A DNA stretch of 11,965 nucleotides from Pseudomonadota bacterium (GCA_023431725.1 JAEYVN010000070.1:1-11965), one strand, 5' to 3'. Counted from the first letter of the stretch, positions 1-7,420 are shown. Numbers and translations are program-made. Notes: generated by a model not told the origin, from the sequence alone.

Positions 1-83
1 AAGGCTGCGACGTCGGTGAACGTGCCGCCGATATCGGCAGCGAGACGCAATCGTTGAGAGGGGGCAACTTTGGCGGACGTCAT
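1..83 (-). CDS. hyuA: Hydantoinase/oxoprolinase family protein, N-terminal fragment (cut by window edge)
   Basis: Only the first 27 codons are inside the window. They read MTSAKVAPSQ and then RLRLAADIGGTFTDVAA. The DIGGTFTD segment is the N-terminal phosphate-binding motif of the HyuA/5-oxoprolinase family (Hydant_A_N), which uses ATP to open or carboxylate lactams, hydantoins or ketones. The exact substrate cannot be read from this fragment. An in-frame ATG three codons upstream (90-92) is an alternative start. A GGGAG at 96-100 lies 3 nt from that start and 12 nt from the one chosen, so the start is uncertain. The gene is divergent from the IclR regulator at 217, a common arrangement for a regulated catabolic gene. 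Confidence 0.85.
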   Translation of the reverse strand, partial: MTSAKVAPSQRLRLAADIGGTFTDVAA

Positions 84-216
84 CTGTGGCATTCACTCCC
101 AAACACCCACCTTCGCATCGTCATCGCGTGTGCGGAGGCGGCTTTATCTGCTTGGCCGCGGCGGCGGCGCCGTTTCTCATTGACAAATTCTTTGGCTAAT
201 AGCAAATGCTCAATGC
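84..216. promoter_or_regulatory. Divergent promoter region between hyuA-like gene and iclR-type gene
   Basis: This 133-bp gap separates two divergent starts and must hold both promoters. On the plus strand a consensus TTGACA lies at 180-185, just ahead of the IclR gene. The best TATAAT-like sequence, TAATAG at 197-202, is only 11 bp away, so a standard sigma-70 pair is not convincing. The stretch at 154-172 is a GC-only run of CGG repeats. No palindromic operator was recognised here. Confidence 0.45.
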
Positions 217-990
217 ATGGCCGCTCAGAGCAAAGGCATTCAATCCGTCGAACAGGGAGTGAAACTCCTGGAGACCTTGATCGAGTCCCGCGGATCCCTC
301 CCGCTGCGCACGCTGGCGCAGGCATCGGGCATGTCGCCCAGTATGGCGCACCGTTATCTGACGAGCTTCATTCGCGCCGGATTGGTGCAGCAGGATTCCG
401 ACAGCGGTCATTACGATCTGGGCACTCTCGCGCTGCGCCTCGGCATGGCGGCGCTGAACCGTGCGGACTTCATCCAGATTGCCGACGATGAATTCCGGCA
501 GCTCGTCACCCGCGTGAACGTCGACGGCCATCTGTCGGTCTGGGGCGACTATGGCGTCACGATCGTCCGCATCTACAATAGCCAAGCTCCTCTGCTCTCG
601 GAGTTGCGGCTTGGCGCAGTTCTGCCGCTTTACGATTCCGCAGCCGGGCGACTTTTCCTCGCGCATCAATCGCAAACACAGGTCAAGCCGATCCTGCGCG
701 CAGAACTTGCGCGTCGCGAAGAAAACAAGCCGACCGCGAAGGAAGTCGCCGCAGCAGCAGCCGACGCCCGCCGCGAGGGCTTTGCCTGGATCGATGGACA
801 GGTCTTTCACGGCATTCGCGCGGTCGCAGCGCCGGTCTTCGATCCGCAAGGCGAACTGCGCGCGACGATGTCACTCGTCAGCAACAAGCCCAGTCTGGTC
901 GAGTTGCCGAATGCAATCGTCGATGACTTGTGCGCCACCGCCCTCCGAATCTCGCAACGGATCGGCTGGCAGGCACCTTCATCGCGGTGA
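217..990 (+). CDS. IclR family transcriptional regulator
   Basis: The product has 257 residues, the usual size for the family. Residues about 8-75 form the winged helix-turn-helix: an opening helix (GIQSVEQGVKLLETLIES), then LPLRTLAQASGMSPSMAHRY as the helix pair and a wing ending GHYDLGTLALRLG. Residues about 82-255 are the effector-binding domain, with the signature region at 133-149 (GAVLPLYDSAAGRLFLA) and GIRAVAAPVFD at 199-209. ATG 217 is the first possible start because a stop in frame lies at 181; it has no clear Shine-Dalgarno sequence. The gene is divergent from the hydantoinase-like gene and 128 bp upstream of the co-oriented TRAP genes, so it is probably their local regulator. The effector is unknown. 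Confidence 0.93.
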   Translation: MAAQSKGIQSVEQGVKLLETLIESRGSLPLRTLAQASGMSPSMAHRYLTSFIRAGLVQQDSDSGHYDLGTLALRLGMAALNRADFIQIADDEFRQLVTRVNVDGHLSVWGDYGVTIVRIYNSQAPLLSELRLGAVLPLYDSAAGRLFLAHQSQTQVKPILRAELARREENKPTAKEVAAAAADARREGFAWIDGQVFHGIRAVAAPVFDPQGELRATMSLVSNKPSLVELPNAIVDDLCATALRISQRIGWQAPSSR

Positions 991-1065
991 GAGGCCCAGG
1001 AGGTTTTCGTTTTTCGCGCGTGACAATCGCGACGTGAATGACCGAAAATCCAAGACAAATTGATA

Positions 1066-1084
1066 CCGATGTGCTCAACATCGG
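1066..1084. promoter_or_regulatory. Inverted repeat upstream of the TRAP genes, candidate operator
   Basis: CCGATGT (1066-1072) and ACATCGG (1078-1084) are perfect 7-bp arms around a 5-bp spacer. The repeat sits 34 bp before the dctP start, in the gap after the IclR gene. It could be the binding site of that regulator or a hairpin in the dctP leader. A TTGATA (1060-1065) directly abuts it and resembles a -35 box, but no good -10 box follows at the right distance. Confidence 0.45.
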
Positions 1085-1118
1085 AAAACAAAATGAAAAT
1101 TTAGAATGGGGGAAACTG

Positions 1119-2192
1119 ATGTCTAGCAACTTTAAATTCTACAACAGCGCCCGCTGGCTCGGCACGTCGATTGCCACTCGCGCATCGTTGCTATCCAGCG
1201 CGGTGGCGCTTGCTCTGCCGCTTTTGGCAGGCAATGCAGCGGCCGAAACCGTTCTGAAATTCGCTGCGACGGTGCCACTCGAAAATGCCACCGCTCAGCG
1301 CGTATTCAAGCCCTGGGCGGATAAGGTCAACGAGGAAGCAAAGGGCGAGTTCAGGATTCAGGTTTACGGACTCGAACTTGCGAACAGCCGCAATGTGTGG
1401 GAGCGGACGCTCAACGGGGTCGTCGATATCGGCTGGGCGCTCCACGGCACGGTCGGGCTTCCATTCCCGAAGACATCGGTCATCACGCTGCCGGCGCTGG
1501 TTGAAGACACGCAGGCAGGCGCAGCCTCTTCCGCGCTGTGGAAACTCTACGAGAGCGGACTCCTCGCCGACGAGTACAAGAACATAAAGGTGCTCGGTCT
1601 TGTCGCCCTGCCCGTTCAGGGCCTCGCCTCGAAGTCCAAGGTCGCCAAGCTCGACGACATCAAGGGTCAAAAGATCCGGTCCGCCGACAAGCTGTCTGGC
1701 GACATCGCCTCGGCGCTCGGCGGCTCGCCGATCTCCCTGTCGGCGACCGAGGTTTATCAGGCGCTCAGCCGCGGCGTCGTCGATTCCGCGATCGCAAACT
1801 GGATCATGATGGGTGCATTCCGCCTGACCGAAGTCACGAACGACTATGTGACCGGCGTCTCGCTCGGCGCGCCGTCGGGCTTTATCGTGATGAATCCGAA
1901 GGCTTACGAAAAGCTTTCGGAAAAGGGCAAACAGATCCTGGCGAAACACACCGGCGCCGGCATGTCACGTCAGATCGGCAACGGGCTGGAACAGCTCTCC
2001 CACAACCTGCGTGACTCGATCGTCAAGAACAACGGCAAGTACAACGTGGTGGAAGTTGGCCCTGAGGAAAAGGCGCGCTGGACCAAGGCGCTCGAGACTG
2101 CGCAGGCCAAGTGGGTCGCAGATACGCCAGACGGCAAGAAGGTCTTGGAGCAATTCAAGATCGAGTTCGACAAGGCGAAGGCCGAGAAATAA
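1119..2192 (+). CDS. dctP: TRAP transporter periplasmic substrate-binding protein (DctP family)
   Basis: The product is a 357-residue TRAP-T solute-binding protein that captures an organic acid in the periplasm and delivers it to the membrane subunit encoded next. Residues 1-42 form a signal peptide: a basic N region, a hydrophobic stretch ALALPLLAG and a likely cleavage at NAAA|ET. The mature part begins VLKFAATVPLENATAQ, typical of the family. R187 in the KIRSADK segment matches the conserved arginine that salt-bridges the ligand carboxylate. N227, in VDSAIANW, falls where the family has a ligand-contacting asparagine. An earlier in-frame ATG exists at 1038, but ATG 1119 has GGGGGA a few bases upstream and places the signal peptide properly. 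The permease gene follows after 21 bp. The ligand cannot be named. Confidence 0.93.
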   Translation: MSSNFKFYNSARWLGTSIATRASLLSSAVALALPLLAGNAAAETVLKFAATVPLENATAQRVFKPWADKVNEEAKGEFRIQVYGLELANSRNVWERTLNGVVDIGWALHGTVGLPFPKTSVITLPALVEDTQAGAASSALWKLYESGLLADEYKNIKVLGLVALPVQGLASKSKVAKLDDIKGQKIRSADKLSGDIASALGGSPISLSATEVYQALSRGVVDSAIANWIMMGAFRLTEVTNDYVTGVSLGAPSGFIVMNPKAYEKLSEKGKQILAKHTGAGMSRQIGNGLEQLSHNLRDSIVKNNGKYNVVEVGPEEKARWTKALETAQAKWVADTPDGKKVLEQFKIEFDKAKAEK

Positions 2193-2213
2193 TCAGGACA
2201 AGGCCTTCGTTTC

Positions 2214-4169
2214 ATGCAGGACAGAATGCTGGCGCGCATTGAGGCCATAACCAATGCCGTAAGCCGCGTGGCCGCATTCGTCGGCGTCGTGGGAATGCTG
2301 ATCATCGGCGTTCTCACGACCCTGGACGTGATCGTCCTGCGCTCGGTCTTCAACTCGCCGATCGCGGGCTCTAACGAGTTTCTCGGAACGATCTTCGCTG
2401 TAGCGATTTCTGCCGTTCTCCTCAGCGGGCTCGTGCAACGCGCGAGCCTCGAGATCGACTTCATCAAACTCGTCGTCAGCGATCGTGTGGCAGGATGGCT
2501 GCGCATCTTCGGCCAAACCCTGTTTCTGCTGATACTTTGCCTGACCAGCTGGCAGGTCTTGGTTTATAGCCTCGAAGCTCTGAACATCGGTAAGATCACC
2601 ATCGTCCTGCAATGGCCGCTTTGGCCGTTCCTGCTGACGATTTCGTTTTTCTTCTCCCTGTATATTCCGGTCCAGGCCGTCGTGGTCCTATCGATGATTG
2701 CCGAGCATTTGCGGTCGCACCCAGCGGCCGATGCAGGTCATTCGGACCAACGCGCGAGCGACCCGCGAATTTACGCCATCTTTGCGGCCATGTTCGCAGG
2801 CGCCGTGCTGCTTGCGGCCGCGGTTTATTTCGGCACCACGGCGATGCAGCCGGTCCTGTCCAGCAACGCCACCGCCTTCTCGATTTCGATTTTCTTCCTG
2901 CTGTGGGTGCTGATCTTGCTCTTCGTCCCGATCGCCGCCGCACTCGTGATAAGCGCGCTGGTCGGCATCGGCGTTCTGATGGGTTATCCGACCGCGATGA
3001 CCATTCTCGGATCCGAGACGGTCGGCCTGATCACCAGCGAGGATCTCGCGGTATTGCCGCTGTTCATGATCATGGGCGCGCTGGCCGGCGTGGCCGGTCT
3101 TTCGTCCGACATCTATCGCCTCGCACATGCCACCTTCGCGCCATTCCGCGGCGGCCTCGCCCTTGCCAGCGTCGGAGGTTGCGCGGGCTTTGGTGCGCTG
3201 ACCGGCTCGTCCCTTGCAACCGTCGCAACCATCGGCAGCGTCGCGATCCCGGAGATGAAGCAGCGCGGTTATGCGATGCAACTGTCTACCGGCAGCATCG
3301 CCGCTGGAGGCACATTGGGACAGTTGGTCCCGCCATCCACCGCGATCGTCCTCTACGCGATCCTTGTCGAAGAATCGATCGGCCGGCTTTACATTGCCGT
3401 TCTGGTTCCGGCCGCGATCACAATCATTCTCTACGTGTTGGCTATCGTCATCTGGGTCGCGCTCAATCCGAAGATCGCGCCCGGCCGTGCCCCGTTCGAC
3501 GCGAAGGAGTTTTTCCGGGCTCTCTACGCCTGCAAAAGCGTTTTCGTGCTGTTCGGCATCGTCATCGGCGGCATCTATACCGGCCTCTTCACCGCGACCG
3601 AGGCGGCTGCAGTCGGCGCAACCCTCGCCTTCATGATCTGTGTTTACCGCGGCAAGCTGAGCAGGGCGAGCCTCGGCGAGGTGATCGGCGAAGCGACACG
3701 CTCCACGTCGATGCTCTACTTCGTCATCATCGGTGCGATGGTGATCTCATTCTTCTTCGGGACTTCGGGGCTTCCCCAGACGCTCCTCAATTCGTTAACC
3801 GGCCTGGGTCTCTCCAATCTTTCGGTAATCCTGCTTCTGATCGGCGTTTTCATCGTGCTCGGTACGATCATGGACTCCTTCGCGATCATGATCGTCACTG
3901 CCGGCATTGCATCTGCCATCGTCCAGAGCCTTGGTTACGACCCGATCTGGTGGGGCATCATGATGGTGATTCTGGTCGAACTCGGCGTTCTGACGCCGCC
4001 CTTCGGCATGAATCTCTTTGTCATGAAGGCGCTGGTCCCGGATGAACGCATGAGCACGATCTTCCGCGGCGTCATTCCGTTCATCATCGCCGACCTGTTC
4101 AAGATCGCGCTGCTGATCGCATTCCCAGCGCTGATCCTCTGGCTGCCAACACTCGCCTTCAGCCGGTGA
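2214..4169 (+). CDS. TRAP transporter fused permease, DctQ-DctM type
   Basis: The 651-residue product joins the small (DctQ, about residues 1-165, four membrane segments) and large (DctM, about 215-651, about twelve segments) TRAP membrane subunits. A hydrophilic linker (about 166-185, rich in H, D, S) and one extra membrane helix (about 188-208) connect them, as in other fused QM proteins. DctM hallmarks are visible: GGLALASVGGCAGFGALTGS from residue 313, then a PEM motif and AAGGTLGQLVPPS at 363-375, and a second half with GTIMDSFAIMIVTAG and LTPPFGMNLFVMK. It should catalyse sodium-driven uptake with the preceding binding protein. A second ATG at 2226 has AGGA 4 nt upstream and could be the true start. 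No ATPase is needed or present. Confidence 0.93.
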   Translation: MQDRMLARIEAITNAVSRVAAFVGVVGMLIIGVLTTLDVIVLRSVFNSPIAGSNEFLGTIFAVAISAVLLSGLVQRASLEIDFIKLVVSDRVAGWLRIFGQTLFLLILCLTSWQVLVYSLEALNIGKITIVLQWPLWPFLLTISFFFSLYIPVQAVVVLSMIAEHLRSHPAADAGHSDQRASDPRIYAIFAAMFAGAVLLAAAVYFGTTAMQPVLSSNATAFSISIFFLLWVLILLFVPIAAALVISALVGIGVLMGYPTAMTILGSETVGLITSEDLAVLPLFMIMGALAGVAGLSSDIYRLAHATFAPFRGGLALASVGGCAGFGALTGSSLATVATIGSVAIPEMKQRGYAMQLSTGSIAAGGTLGQLVPPSTAIVLYAILVEESIGRLYIAVLVPAAITIILYVLAIVIWVALNPKIAPGRAPFDAKEFFRALYACKSVFVLFGIVIGGIYTGLFTATEAAAVGATLAFMICVYRGKLSRASLGEVIGEATRSTSMLYFVIIGAMVISFFFGTSGLPQTLLNSLTGLGLSNLSVILLLIGVFIVLGTIMDSFAIMIVTAGIASAIVQSLGYDPIWWGIMMVILVELGVLTPPFGMNLFVMKALVPDERMSTIFRGVIPFIIADLFKIALLIAFPALILWLPTLAFSR

Positions 4170-4193
4170 AGGCAGCCTGCTTTCAAGGGCGGA

Positions 4194-4219
4194 GTTCGGT
4201 GGGACAAAATCTGCCGAAC
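4194..4219 (+). terminator. Hairpin 24 nt after the TRAP permease stop, possible terminator
   Basis: GTTCGG (4194-4199) pairs with CCGAAC (4214-4219). Two G-U pairs and a G-C pair can extend the stem to nine pairs, leaving an 8-nt loop GACAAAAT. No run of T follows, so this is not a classical Rho-independent terminator. It may mark the 3' end of the TRAP transcript or protect it. A shorter hairpin (4168-4184) overlaps the stop codon. Confidence 0.25.
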
Positions 4220-4412
4220 CCGCTCAAAGACAACCCTACCGACAAAGCGCCATTCCACGGTCCGCATCTGCGATCTTGATCGGCCGCGCGTCGAACGATT
4301 CTTAGGGTATCTTGACCTACGTTTGTCCGGCTAACGAAAAAGGTGCCGGCGCAATTATCGCTCCTGCCTCGAAGTACCAGCGGAAAGAAGTTGCGGTAAC
4401 TCGTTGTTTCAT

Positions 4413-4488
4413 TGGTGGGCCCGGCAGGACTCGAACCTGCAACCAGACCGTTATGAGCGGCCGGCTCTAACCATTGAGCTACGGGCCC
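4413..4488 (-). tRNA. tRNA with anticodon CAT, probably tRNA-Ile2 (lysidine-modified)
   Basis: A full 76-nt cloverleaf is on the minus strand. The acceptor stem is GGGCCCG/CGGGCCC, the D arm GCTC-AATGGTTA-GAGC, the anticodon arm GGCCG-CTCATAA-CGGTC (one G-U), the variable loop TGGTT, the T arm GCAGG-TTCGAGT-CCTGC, and CCA is encoded. The anticodon CAT fits Met or the minor Ile tRNA whose C34 is converted to lysidine by TilS and reads AUA. The 8-nt D loop with GTGGTTA-type sequence, the GAGC-C-GGC junction and the TGGTY variable loop resemble E. coli tRNA-Ile2 more than elongator tRNA-Met, and the acceptor stem has a true 1-72 pair, so it is not initiator. Ile2 is preferred; elongator Met is the alternative. 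Confidence 0.93.
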
Positions 4489-4512
4489 GGACCGGTTCCG
4501 GTGCGGACCGTT

Positions 4513-4540
4513 CTCATAGCAATGCCGGGCGGCCACGCAA
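4513..4540 (-). promoter_or_regulatory. Possible promoter of the tRNA gene
   Basis: On the minus strand, TTGCGT (4535-4540) and TATGAG (4513-4518) are separated by 16 bp and lie about 24 bp ahead of the tRNA 5' end, leaving room for a short leader. Both boxes deviate from consensus, so this is a weak call. A perfect 8-bp inverted repeat, GCCGGGCG (4524-4531) with CGCCCGGC (4545-4552), overlaps the spacer and flanks the -35 box. Confidence 0.35.
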
Positions 4541-4552
4541 ATGGCGCCCGGC

Positions 4553-4584
4553 AAAAAATTCTCTGAAGAAGCGCCCTTTTCTTC
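4553..4584 (-). terminator. Possible Rho-independent terminator of the lytic transglycosylase gene
   Basis: Reading the minus strand after the stop codon of the transglycosylase gene, GAAGAA pairs with TTCTTC (4565-4584) around an 8-nt loop, then AGAGAA and a run of six T (4553-4558). The stem is short and the T-run is 6 nt away, so efficiency is doubtful. Its position, 13-44 nt past the stop and ahead of the tRNA promoter, fits a boundary between the two units. Confidence 0.4.
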
Positions 4585-4596
4585 CGGGAAGGCGGG

Positions 4597-5217
4597 TTAC
4601 CAGATGACCTCCTGGTCGCGCGAGGTGGTCACCAGCATCGCCGCCCGGTCCATCCGCGCTGACCGGCTCACGCGGCGGGGGCTGACGCCATAGGCCGCGT
4701 TATAAGCCTGCCGCACCTGCGGCTGCATGATCGGCGCGACCGGTGCCGCTAGCGGAACCATCGCAGGCGCACCACCGCCGTTGGCCAGCGCCACCGCCGA
4801 CGTACCTTGGCGCTTGGCGACGTCATGATAGCCGCGCGCGTAGAGCGCAACCGCACGATCATGATTGCCCCCGGCCGCACGATAGGCGCCGGCGAGATAC
4901 TTCACGGCGTACGTCATGTTCACATTGGGATCGAGCAATCCGGCCGCGTCGCCGCGATACCCCATCGCGCGCGCCGTACCGAGACGGATCTGCATCATGC
5001 CGTAATTGCCCTTCGACACCGCACGGGGATTGTAGCGGCTCTCGCGCATGATGACGCGATGAACGAGCGAAGGAGGCAACCCATGCGTCGCCGCGTGGCC
5101 GGCGACGAGCCCGGAATAGGCGCCGCCTTCCTGGGCCTGTGCCGCACCAGAGAGCAGAGCGACGGTGATGAGACCTGCGGACAATGCTGAAAAGCCTGTG
5201 GTGCTGAAGCGAGCCAT
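4597..5217 (-). CDS. Secreted lytic transglycosylase, SLT (GH23-like) domain
   Basis: The product has 206 residues. Residues 1-28 are a signal peptide (LSAGLITVALLSGAAQAQ), so the enzyme acts on peptidoglycan in the periplasm. The SLT domain spans about 34-140. It shows the catalytic Glu59 in VIMRESRYNP, the NYGMMQIRLGTARAMGY block at 71-87 that forms the glycan groove, and AVKYLAGAY and VALYARGYHD at 104-132. The family cleaves the MurNAc-GlcNAc bond to give 1,6-anhydroMurNAc ends. The tail (about 145-206) is Ala/Pro-rich then basic and probably not catalytic. An upstream in-frame start at 5352 exists, but ATG 5217 has GGAGG 6 nt upstream and begins the signal peptide. Nothing nearby points to a secretion system or phage role, so general wall turnover is the simplest reading. 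Confidence 0.92.
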   Translation of the reverse strand: MARFSTTGFSALSAGLITVALLSGAAQAQEGGAYSGLVAGHAATHGLPPSLVHRVIMRESRYNPRAVSKGNYGMMQIRLGTARAMGYRGDAAGLLDPNVNMTYAVKYLAGAYRAAGGNHDRAVALYARGYHDVAKRQGTSAVALANGGGAPAMVPLAAPVAPIMQPQVRQAYNAAYGVSPRRVSRSARMDRAAMLVTTSRDQEVIW

Positions 5218-5303
5218 CTGACGCCTCCGGTTAAAAAACGGATATCTGCCTGCTCGCGGCGCATTGAGGCGATGACGCGGCGCCTTTCCGGCAGAAGCAG
5301 TCA

Positions 5304-5320
5304 CGGTTTGTGACAAACCG
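5304..5320. promoter_or_regulatory. 17-bp perfect palindrome, candidate operator
   Basis: CGGTTTGT (5304-5311), a central G, and ACAAACCG (5313-5320) are perfectly complementary arms. It lies 87 bp upstream of the transglycosylase start. The short spacer argues for a dimeric protein binding site rather than an RNA hairpin. On the minus strand it contains TTGTCA, similar to a -35 box, but no -10 box follows at standard distance. The cognate regulator is unknown. Confidence 0.5.
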
Positions 5321-5587
5321 ACATCAACGGCGCGCAAGTCACGCCAAGACATTCCTTGTCTCGCGGTGATGCGGAGGTATTGCGGGATACGGCGACATTG
5401 TGTCGGCGCGCCTGCAAATCGTCATAGGACTTAATGCTGAGCCTAAGGGAGCCGCTTATCGCTTCTTTCAAATGCTTTTGCCCTCAGATTCTGTCCCCGG
5501 GAAACGCCCGCGCGCGCTCCTCAAACGGCCGATGACCGCAAGGCAACGCCTCGCTGCGCAATCATCGCATATCGGCAAGAAGTCATT

Positions 5588-5609
5588 GGGCCCATGGTCC
5601 TATGGGCTC
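5588..5609 (+). other. Hairpin in the dctA upstream region
   Basis: GGGCCCAT (5588-5595) and ATGGGCTC (5602-5609) form eight pairs (one G-U) around a 6-nt loop, followed by three T. It lies about 125 nt before the dctA start. It could be a weak attenuator, a structured leader element, or the end of a transcript running through the gap. No riboswitch class is recognised. Confidence 0.3.
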
Positions 5610-5734
5610 TTTGCCCCTGCTATGGCGCAGGGCCTCCATACCGTATTTACACCAATGTAAGACCCGCATTTGCGTTAGGTGGGGCATGAATCCCAGACGC
5701 GCAGCGTGGAACAGCCCACAACAAAGGGTGCCCT

Positions 5735-7072
5735 ATGGCCCAGGACGTCGCATCGATCCCGAAAATTTCAGCACCAACAGCCGATCGCCAGCCCTGGTAC
5801 AGCATTCTTTATATTCAGGTTCTGATTGCCATCGCACTCGGCATCCTCATCGGCCATTTTTATCCCGACCTCGGCAAGGCGCTGAAGCCGCTGGGCGATG
5901 CATTCATCGCCCTCATCAAGATGATGATTGCGCCGGTTATCTTTTGCACCGTCGTACATGGCATCTCGTCGATGGGCGATCTCAAACGCGTCGGCCGTGT
6001 CGGTATCAAGGCGTTGATCTATTTCGAAGTGATCTCGACGCTTGCACTTGCGATCGGTCTCATTGTCGGCCGCACGCTACAGCCCGGCGCCGGCTTCGAT
6101 ATCGATCCCGTAGCGATCGATCCGAAATCGGTCGCCACCTATGTCGCCCAGGCGAAGGAGCAAGGCCTCGTCGCGCATCTGATGGCGATCATTCCCGACA
6201 GCTATTTCGGGGCGATTGCGCGCGGTGATCTGCTCCAGGTTCTTCTGATCTCGATCCTGTCCGGCTTTGCCATCGCCTTCATGGGCAAGGCCGGCGAGCC
6301 GATCGCCATTGCCATCGACATGGCGGCGAAGGTTTTCTTCGGCGTGATCCGCATCATCGTACGCGTGGCTCCCATCGGCGCCTTCGGCGCGATGGCCTTT
6401 ACCATCGGCGCCTATGGCGTCGGCTCACTGTTGAACCTCGCGGCGTTGATCGGCACCTTCTATCTGACCAGCGTGCTGTTCGTGCTGATCATACTCGGCG
6501 GCATCGCCCGCCTTGCCGGCTTCTCGATCATCCGCTTCATCGCCTATATCAAGGATGAGTTGCTGATCGTTCTTGGCACGTCGTCATCGGAGACGGTGCT
6601 CCCCCAGATGATCAAGAAGATGGAGCATCTTGGCGCATCGCGCTCCGTGGTCGGCCTCGTCATCCCGACCGGCTACAGTTTCAACCTTGACGGCACCAAC
6701 ATCTACATGACGCTGTCGATCCTGTTTCTCGCACAGGCAACCAACACCCCGCTGACGATCTGGCAGGAGTTGGGCATTCTCGGCATTGCCATGATCACGT
6801 CGAAAGGTGCCTCCGGCGTCACCGGCGCCGGCTTCATCACCTTGGCCGCAACGCTTGCCATCGTGCCGGACATTCCGATCCAGTCACTCGCCATCCTGGT
6901 CGGCATCGACAAGTTCATGAGCGAATGCCGCGCGTTGACCAACCTGATCGGTAACGGCGTCGCCACCGTCGTCATCAGCCTATCGGAAGGCGAACTCGAC
7001 AAGGACAAGTTGCACGAGACGATGGCGAATCCGATTCAGCTTGGTGAAGAAATGGAACACCTACGGCCATAG
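5735..7072 (+). CDS. dctA: C4-dicarboxylate/proton symporter DctA (DAACS family)
   Basis: The 445-residue product is full length for DctA and has eight membrane helices plus two re-entrant hairpins as expected. Diagnostic blocks: [20 protein letters not shown] at 273-292 (hairpin 1, serine-rich), FNLDGTN at 316-322 (the NMDGT element of helix 7, here with Leu for Met), [12 protein letters not shown] at 356-367 (hairpin 2), and [17 protein letters not shown] at 392-408 (helix 8). R399 in the last block is the arginine that distinguishes dicarboxylate carriers, and N403/N407 lie in the substrate and ion site. It imports succinate, fumarate and malate across the inner membrane. AAAGGG at 5723-5728 precedes the ATG by 6 nt. 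There are no dctB/dctD regulators beside it. Confidence 0.96.
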   Translation: MAQDVASIPKISAPTADRQPWYSILYIQVLIAIALGILIGHFYPDLGKALKPLGDAFIALIKMMIAPVIFCTVVHGISSMGDLKRVGRVGIKALIYFEVISTLALAIGLIVGRTLQPGAGFDIDPVAIDPKSVATYVAQAKEQGLVAHLMAIIPDSYFGAIARGDLLQVLLISILSGFAIAFMGKAGEPIAIAIDMAAKVFFGVIRIIVRVAPIGAFGAMAFTIGAYGVGSLLNLAALIGTFYLTSVLFVLIILGGIARLAGFSIIRFIAYIKDELLIVLGTSSSETVLPQMIKKMEHLGASRSVVGLVIPTGYSFNLDGTNIYMTLSILFLAQATNTPLTIWQELGILGIAMITSKGASGVTGAGFITLAATLAIVPDIPIQSLAILVGIDKFMSECRALTNLIGNGVATVVISLSEGELDKDKLHETMANPIQLGEEMEHLRP

Positions 7073-7207
7073 GCGCAATCAACCTCATAACAACTCGCAA
7101 TCACAGTGCGTGAATTGTTGCAGGGCTGCCGCCGCGCGCTCTCAACTCGCTCGATCAGACGTTCGATCCCGCATAGCACCTGGGAGATGCTTCAGAAACA
7201 GCGTGGC

Positions 7208-7420
7208 TTAGGCGATCACGACCTCTACGCGACGCAGATCGTGCTCTGCGAGAATACGATCGTGTTTCTCGTCCTGGCTTCGAATACAATAACGAGGAGT
7301 TTCAGCATCGCAGGGAACAAGGCGAACGATCCGGTATCGCCCTGGCGCCGCCGAACGCAAAGTGGACGGAATAATATCCACCCACTCGTCGACTTTGAAT
7401 TGATGCGTACGGTCAGTCAT
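7208..7420 (-). CDS. Small hypothetical protein, 70 residues
   Basis: The 70-residue product starts MTDRTHQFKVDEWVDIIPS and ends DLRRVEVVIA. The middle, with GRYRIVRLVPCDAETPRYCI and then SQDEKHDRILAEHDLRRVE, reads as alternating beta strands with a closing charged segment, which suggests a small beta-barrel (SH3-like) fold; this is inference. It resembles conserved uncharacterised proteins of Bradyrhizobiaceae. A longer frame upstream (to 7480) exists, but ATG 7420 has GGAGG 6 nt upstream. Its start overlaps the stop of the 33-codon gene upstream (7413-7514), so translation is probably coupled. It is convergent with dctA. Its function is not known. Confidence 0.75.
   Translation of the reverse strand: MTDRTHQFKVDEWVDIIPSTLRSAAPGRYRIVRLVPCDAETPRYCIRSQDEKHDRILAEHDLRRVEVVIA

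Larger units (their letters stand above)
5218..5734. other. Long divergent intergenic region between transglycosylase and dctA
   Basis: This 517-bp gap has no convincing gene. It should hold the promoters of the two flanking divergent genes. Structures seen: a 17-bp palindrome at 5304-5320, a hairpin at 5588-5609, and a small inverted repeat TTACA-CCAA-TGTAA at 5647-5660. A sigma-54 promoter (TGGCAC-N5-TTGC) would be expected if dctA were regulated as in rhizobia, but none with correct spacing was found by eye. An 86-codon open frame at 5400-5660 begins with GTG, has no ribosome binding site and resembles nothing known. Confidence 0.5.

Noticed and set aside
1038..1118. N-terminal extension of the TRAP binding protein from ATG 1038.
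   Set aside because: It would put 27 polar residues before the signal peptide and lacks a ribosome binding site, while ATG 1119 has one. The extension also covers the inverted repeat at 1066-1084.
2612..4045. Long plus-strand frame of 477 codons inside the TRAP permease.
   Set aside because: It is rich in Arg, His and Asp with no domain, and overlaps a permease with clear DctM motifs in another frame. It is a GC-driven shadow.
4524..4552. Perfect 8-bp inverted repeat as a terminator.
   Set aside because: It is followed by an A-run on the plus strand and no T-run on the minus strand, so it fits a terminator in neither direction.
4183..4607. Open frames on both strands across the tRNA (4404-4607 plus, 4183-4554 minus).
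   Set aside because: Their recognisable peptides (RQDSNLQP on one strand, PVAQWLEP on the other) are classic mistranslations of tRNA genes.
5400..5660. 86-codon frame upstream of dctA.
   Set aside because: GTG start without ribosome binding site, no recognisable domain, and it crosses a hairpin and inverted repeat of the regulatory region.
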